Shown: piece by piece, positions 62,690 to 64,000 of the stretch
Layout: every line of letters starts with the position of its first letter
Position numbering within the stretch: the first letter of the stretch is position 1
Origin: Pannonibacter phragmitetus DSM 14782
GTDB taxonomy: Bacteria; Pseudomonadota; Alphaproteobacteria; Rhizobiales; Stappiaceae
Length of the DNA: 64,000 bases
Direction of reading: 5' to 3'
Assembly: GCF_000382365.1 (NCBI RefSeq)
Contig: NZ_KB908217.1
Span: forward strand, 248,001-312,000
Translations under genes and position numbers: made by a program
The notes under the pieces: model-generated
The model's database searches: none
What the model was told of the DNA's origin: nothing
The model's input: the letters and a program-made list of their open reading frames with translations, nothing else

Positions 62690-64000
62690 TCAGTCCGTCC
62701 GGCCCCAGCCACCGGCTGTCGGGGTGATCATGGTCACCGCCTCGCCGGGCTCCAGGACGGTCTGGTCGCAGCCTTTCAGCACCTCGATCCGCCCGTCGAG
62801 ACGGCGCACTTCCGTGCGGCCAAGCTGCCCGTCCTCGCCGCCTTCCATGCCCTTCGGGGTGATGTTCCGGTGGGAGCCGAGGATGGCGAGATCCATCTTC
62901 TCCAGGAAGCGCAGGGTGCGGAGCGTGCCGCCGCCGGCGGACCATTTGCCCTTGCCGCCCGAGCCCTTGCGGATGTGGAAATCTTCCAGCAGCACGGGGA
63001 AGCGGAATTCCAGCACTTCCGGATCGGTGAGGCGCGAGTTGGTCATGTGCACATGCACCCCGTCCGTGCCGTTGAAGCCGGGACCGGCGGGCGAGCCGGA
63101 GCAGATGGTCTCATAATACTGGTAGGTGTTGTTGCCGAAGGTCAGGTTGTTCATGGACCCCTGACTGTTGGCCATTGCCCCCAGTGCCGCGAACAATGCG
63201 TTGGTGACGTGCTGGGAGGTCTCCACATTGCCTGCCACAACGGCCGCCGGATACTCCGGCTTCAGCATGCAGCCATCCGGCAGGATGATGCGGATGGGTC
63301 TGAGGCAGCCCGCATTCATCGGGATGTGGCCATCCACCATGACGCGGAAGCAATAGAGCACGGCTGCACGGGTCACCGGCTCCGGTGCGTTGAAGTTGTT
63401 GGCCGCCACCGGGCTGGTGCCGGTGAAGTCAACGGTTGCCTCGCGCTTTTCCTTGTCGACTGTGATCTTCACCTTGATCACCGAGCCCTGATCGGTTGGA
63501 TAGTCGCAAGCGCTGTTCTTCAGGGCCGAGATCACCCGGCGCACGCTTTCCTCGGCATTGTCCTGCACATGGCCCATATAGGCCTGCACCACGTCGAGGC
63601 CGAAGTGGGCGACCATCTTGCGCAGTTCCTGAATGCCCTTCTCGTTGGCCGCGATCTGCGCCTTCAGGTCGGCGACGTTCTGGTGGACGTTGCGCACCGG
63701 ATAGGGATGACTGGTCAGCAGCTCGATCAGCTCCGCCTCGCGGAACCGGCCCTGATCAACAAGCTTGAAGTTGTCGATGAGCACGCCTTCCTCGTCCACC
63801 GTGGTGGCGAGCGGGGTCATGGAGCCGGGGGCCGAGCCGCCCACATCCGCATGGTGGCCGCGGCTGGCGGACCAGAACAGGATCTCCTTGCCTGCATCGT
63901 CAAACACCGGCGAGACGACGGTGATGTCGGGCAGGTGCGTGCCGCCGTTGTAGGGGGCATTGAGGGCGAAGACATCACCGGGGCGGATCTTGCCTTCGTT
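62690..64000 (-). CDS. Hydantoinase B/oxoprolinase-family protein (N-terminal part missing)
   Basis: The frame is open from the right window edge to the stop at 62690 (436 visible residues), so the gene begins beyond position 64000. The visible part includes NEGKIRPGDVFALNAPYNGGTHLPDI, ASRGHHADVGGSAPGSM (His/Asp cluster), VDFTGTSPVAANNFNAPEPVT and SGGKGKWSAGGGTLRTLRF, all typical of HyuB and the C-terminal half of 5-oxoprolinase. It hydrolyses a cyclic amide such as N-carbamoyl hydantoin or 5-oxoproline. In alphaproteobacteria it may be fused to or follow HyuA, which cannot be seen here. All visible family motifs are intact. Confidence 0.88.
   Translation of the reverse strand, partial: NEGKIRPGDVFALNAPYNGGTHLPDITVVSPVFDDAGKEILFWSASRGHHADVGGSAPGSMTPLATTVDEEGVLIDNFKLVDQGRFREAELIELLTSHPYPVRNVHQNVADLKAQIAANEKGIQELRKMVAHFGLDVVQAYMGHVQDNAEESVRRVISALKNSACDYPTDQGSVIKVKITVDKEKREATVDFTGTSPVAANNFNAPEPVTRAAVLYCFRVMVDGHIPMNAGCLRPIRIILPDGCMLKPEYPAAVVAGNVETSQHVTNALFAALGAMANSQGSMNNLTFGNNTYQYYETICSGSPAGPGFNGTDGVHVHMTNSRLTDPEVLEFRFPVLLEDFHIRKGSGGKGKWSAGGGTLRTLRFLEKMDLAILGSHRNITPKGMEGGEDGQLGRTEVRRLDGRIEVLKGCDQTVLEPGEAVTMITPTAGGWGRTD

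Overview
The window reads as a GC-rich alphaproteobacterial chromosome segment, most likely Hyphomicrobiales in the Stappiaceae/Pannonibacter neighbourhood. This placement is inferred from family content, not from a marker gene. The family content is a BA14K protein, a DUF1127 protein, two DUF2336 proteins, a Tim44-like protein, alphaproteobacterial-type chemoreceptors, and an ArsR-methyltransferase fusion ahead of metF and metH. No tRNA, rRNA, CRISPR array, transposase or integrase was seen.

Positions 1-6050 are accessory DNA. They hold a truncated coiled-coil gene at the left edge, two small unknown genes on the plus strand, and a minus-strand run of five short unknown genes joined partly by ATGA stop/start overlaps. 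An AT-rich regulatory stretch follows, with eight AAGGA(T/C)TC repeats. Next come two palindromic operators, a HipA-type kinase gene in the uncommon toxin-then-antitoxin order, and a convergent unknown gene. The segment ends at a hairpin-bearing repeat with relatives at 12.9 kb and 52.5 kb.

Positions 6133-12858 look like a nucleobase scavenging cluster: a CDA-fold deaminase, a THI5/NMT1-type binding protein, an ABC ATPase and permease, an 8-oxoguanine-deaminase-like amidohydrolase and an IPNS-family dioxygenase, with a divergent LysR regulator. Then follow a NodB-type deacetylase, two tandem PuuB-like amine oxidoreductases, an AT-rich two-TM orphan gene, a 266-bp tandem repeat and ettA. A second hipBA module in the usual order sits between two near-identical terminators.

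Positions 22-37.8 kb are mostly single genes: a Cys-rich secreted protein, a large MscS channel, a GH64-like protein, a MOSC protein, a secreted alpha/beta hydrolase, a Cache chemoreceptor, RidA, DUF2293, a GGDEF-EAL protein, DUF1127, a SufR-like regulator, oxyR (with a possible divergent small RNA) and DUF2336.

Positions 37.9-46.1 kb hold a divergent catabolic locus. A ROK repressor, a Gfo/Idh/MocA oxidoreductase and a GNAT enzyme face an AfuABC-like ABC importer and an inositol-monophosphatase-family enzyme. Two matching 25-bp candidate ROK operators lie between them. My reading is import of a phosphorylated sugar or polyol, dephosphorylation, then oxidation. Positions 46.2-52.4 kb are the methionine/SAM-cycle locus (ArsR-MT fusion, metF, metH) with a perfect 18-bp operator palindrome.

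The right end holds a small unknown protein, azoR, a 27-codon membrane microprotein missed by length filters, a second DUF2336 gene, a LysE exporter, BA14K, a HugZ-like protein, an EEP-fold protein, a second chemoreceptor, a Tim44-like protein and a hydantoinase B/oxoprolinase gene cut by the window edge.
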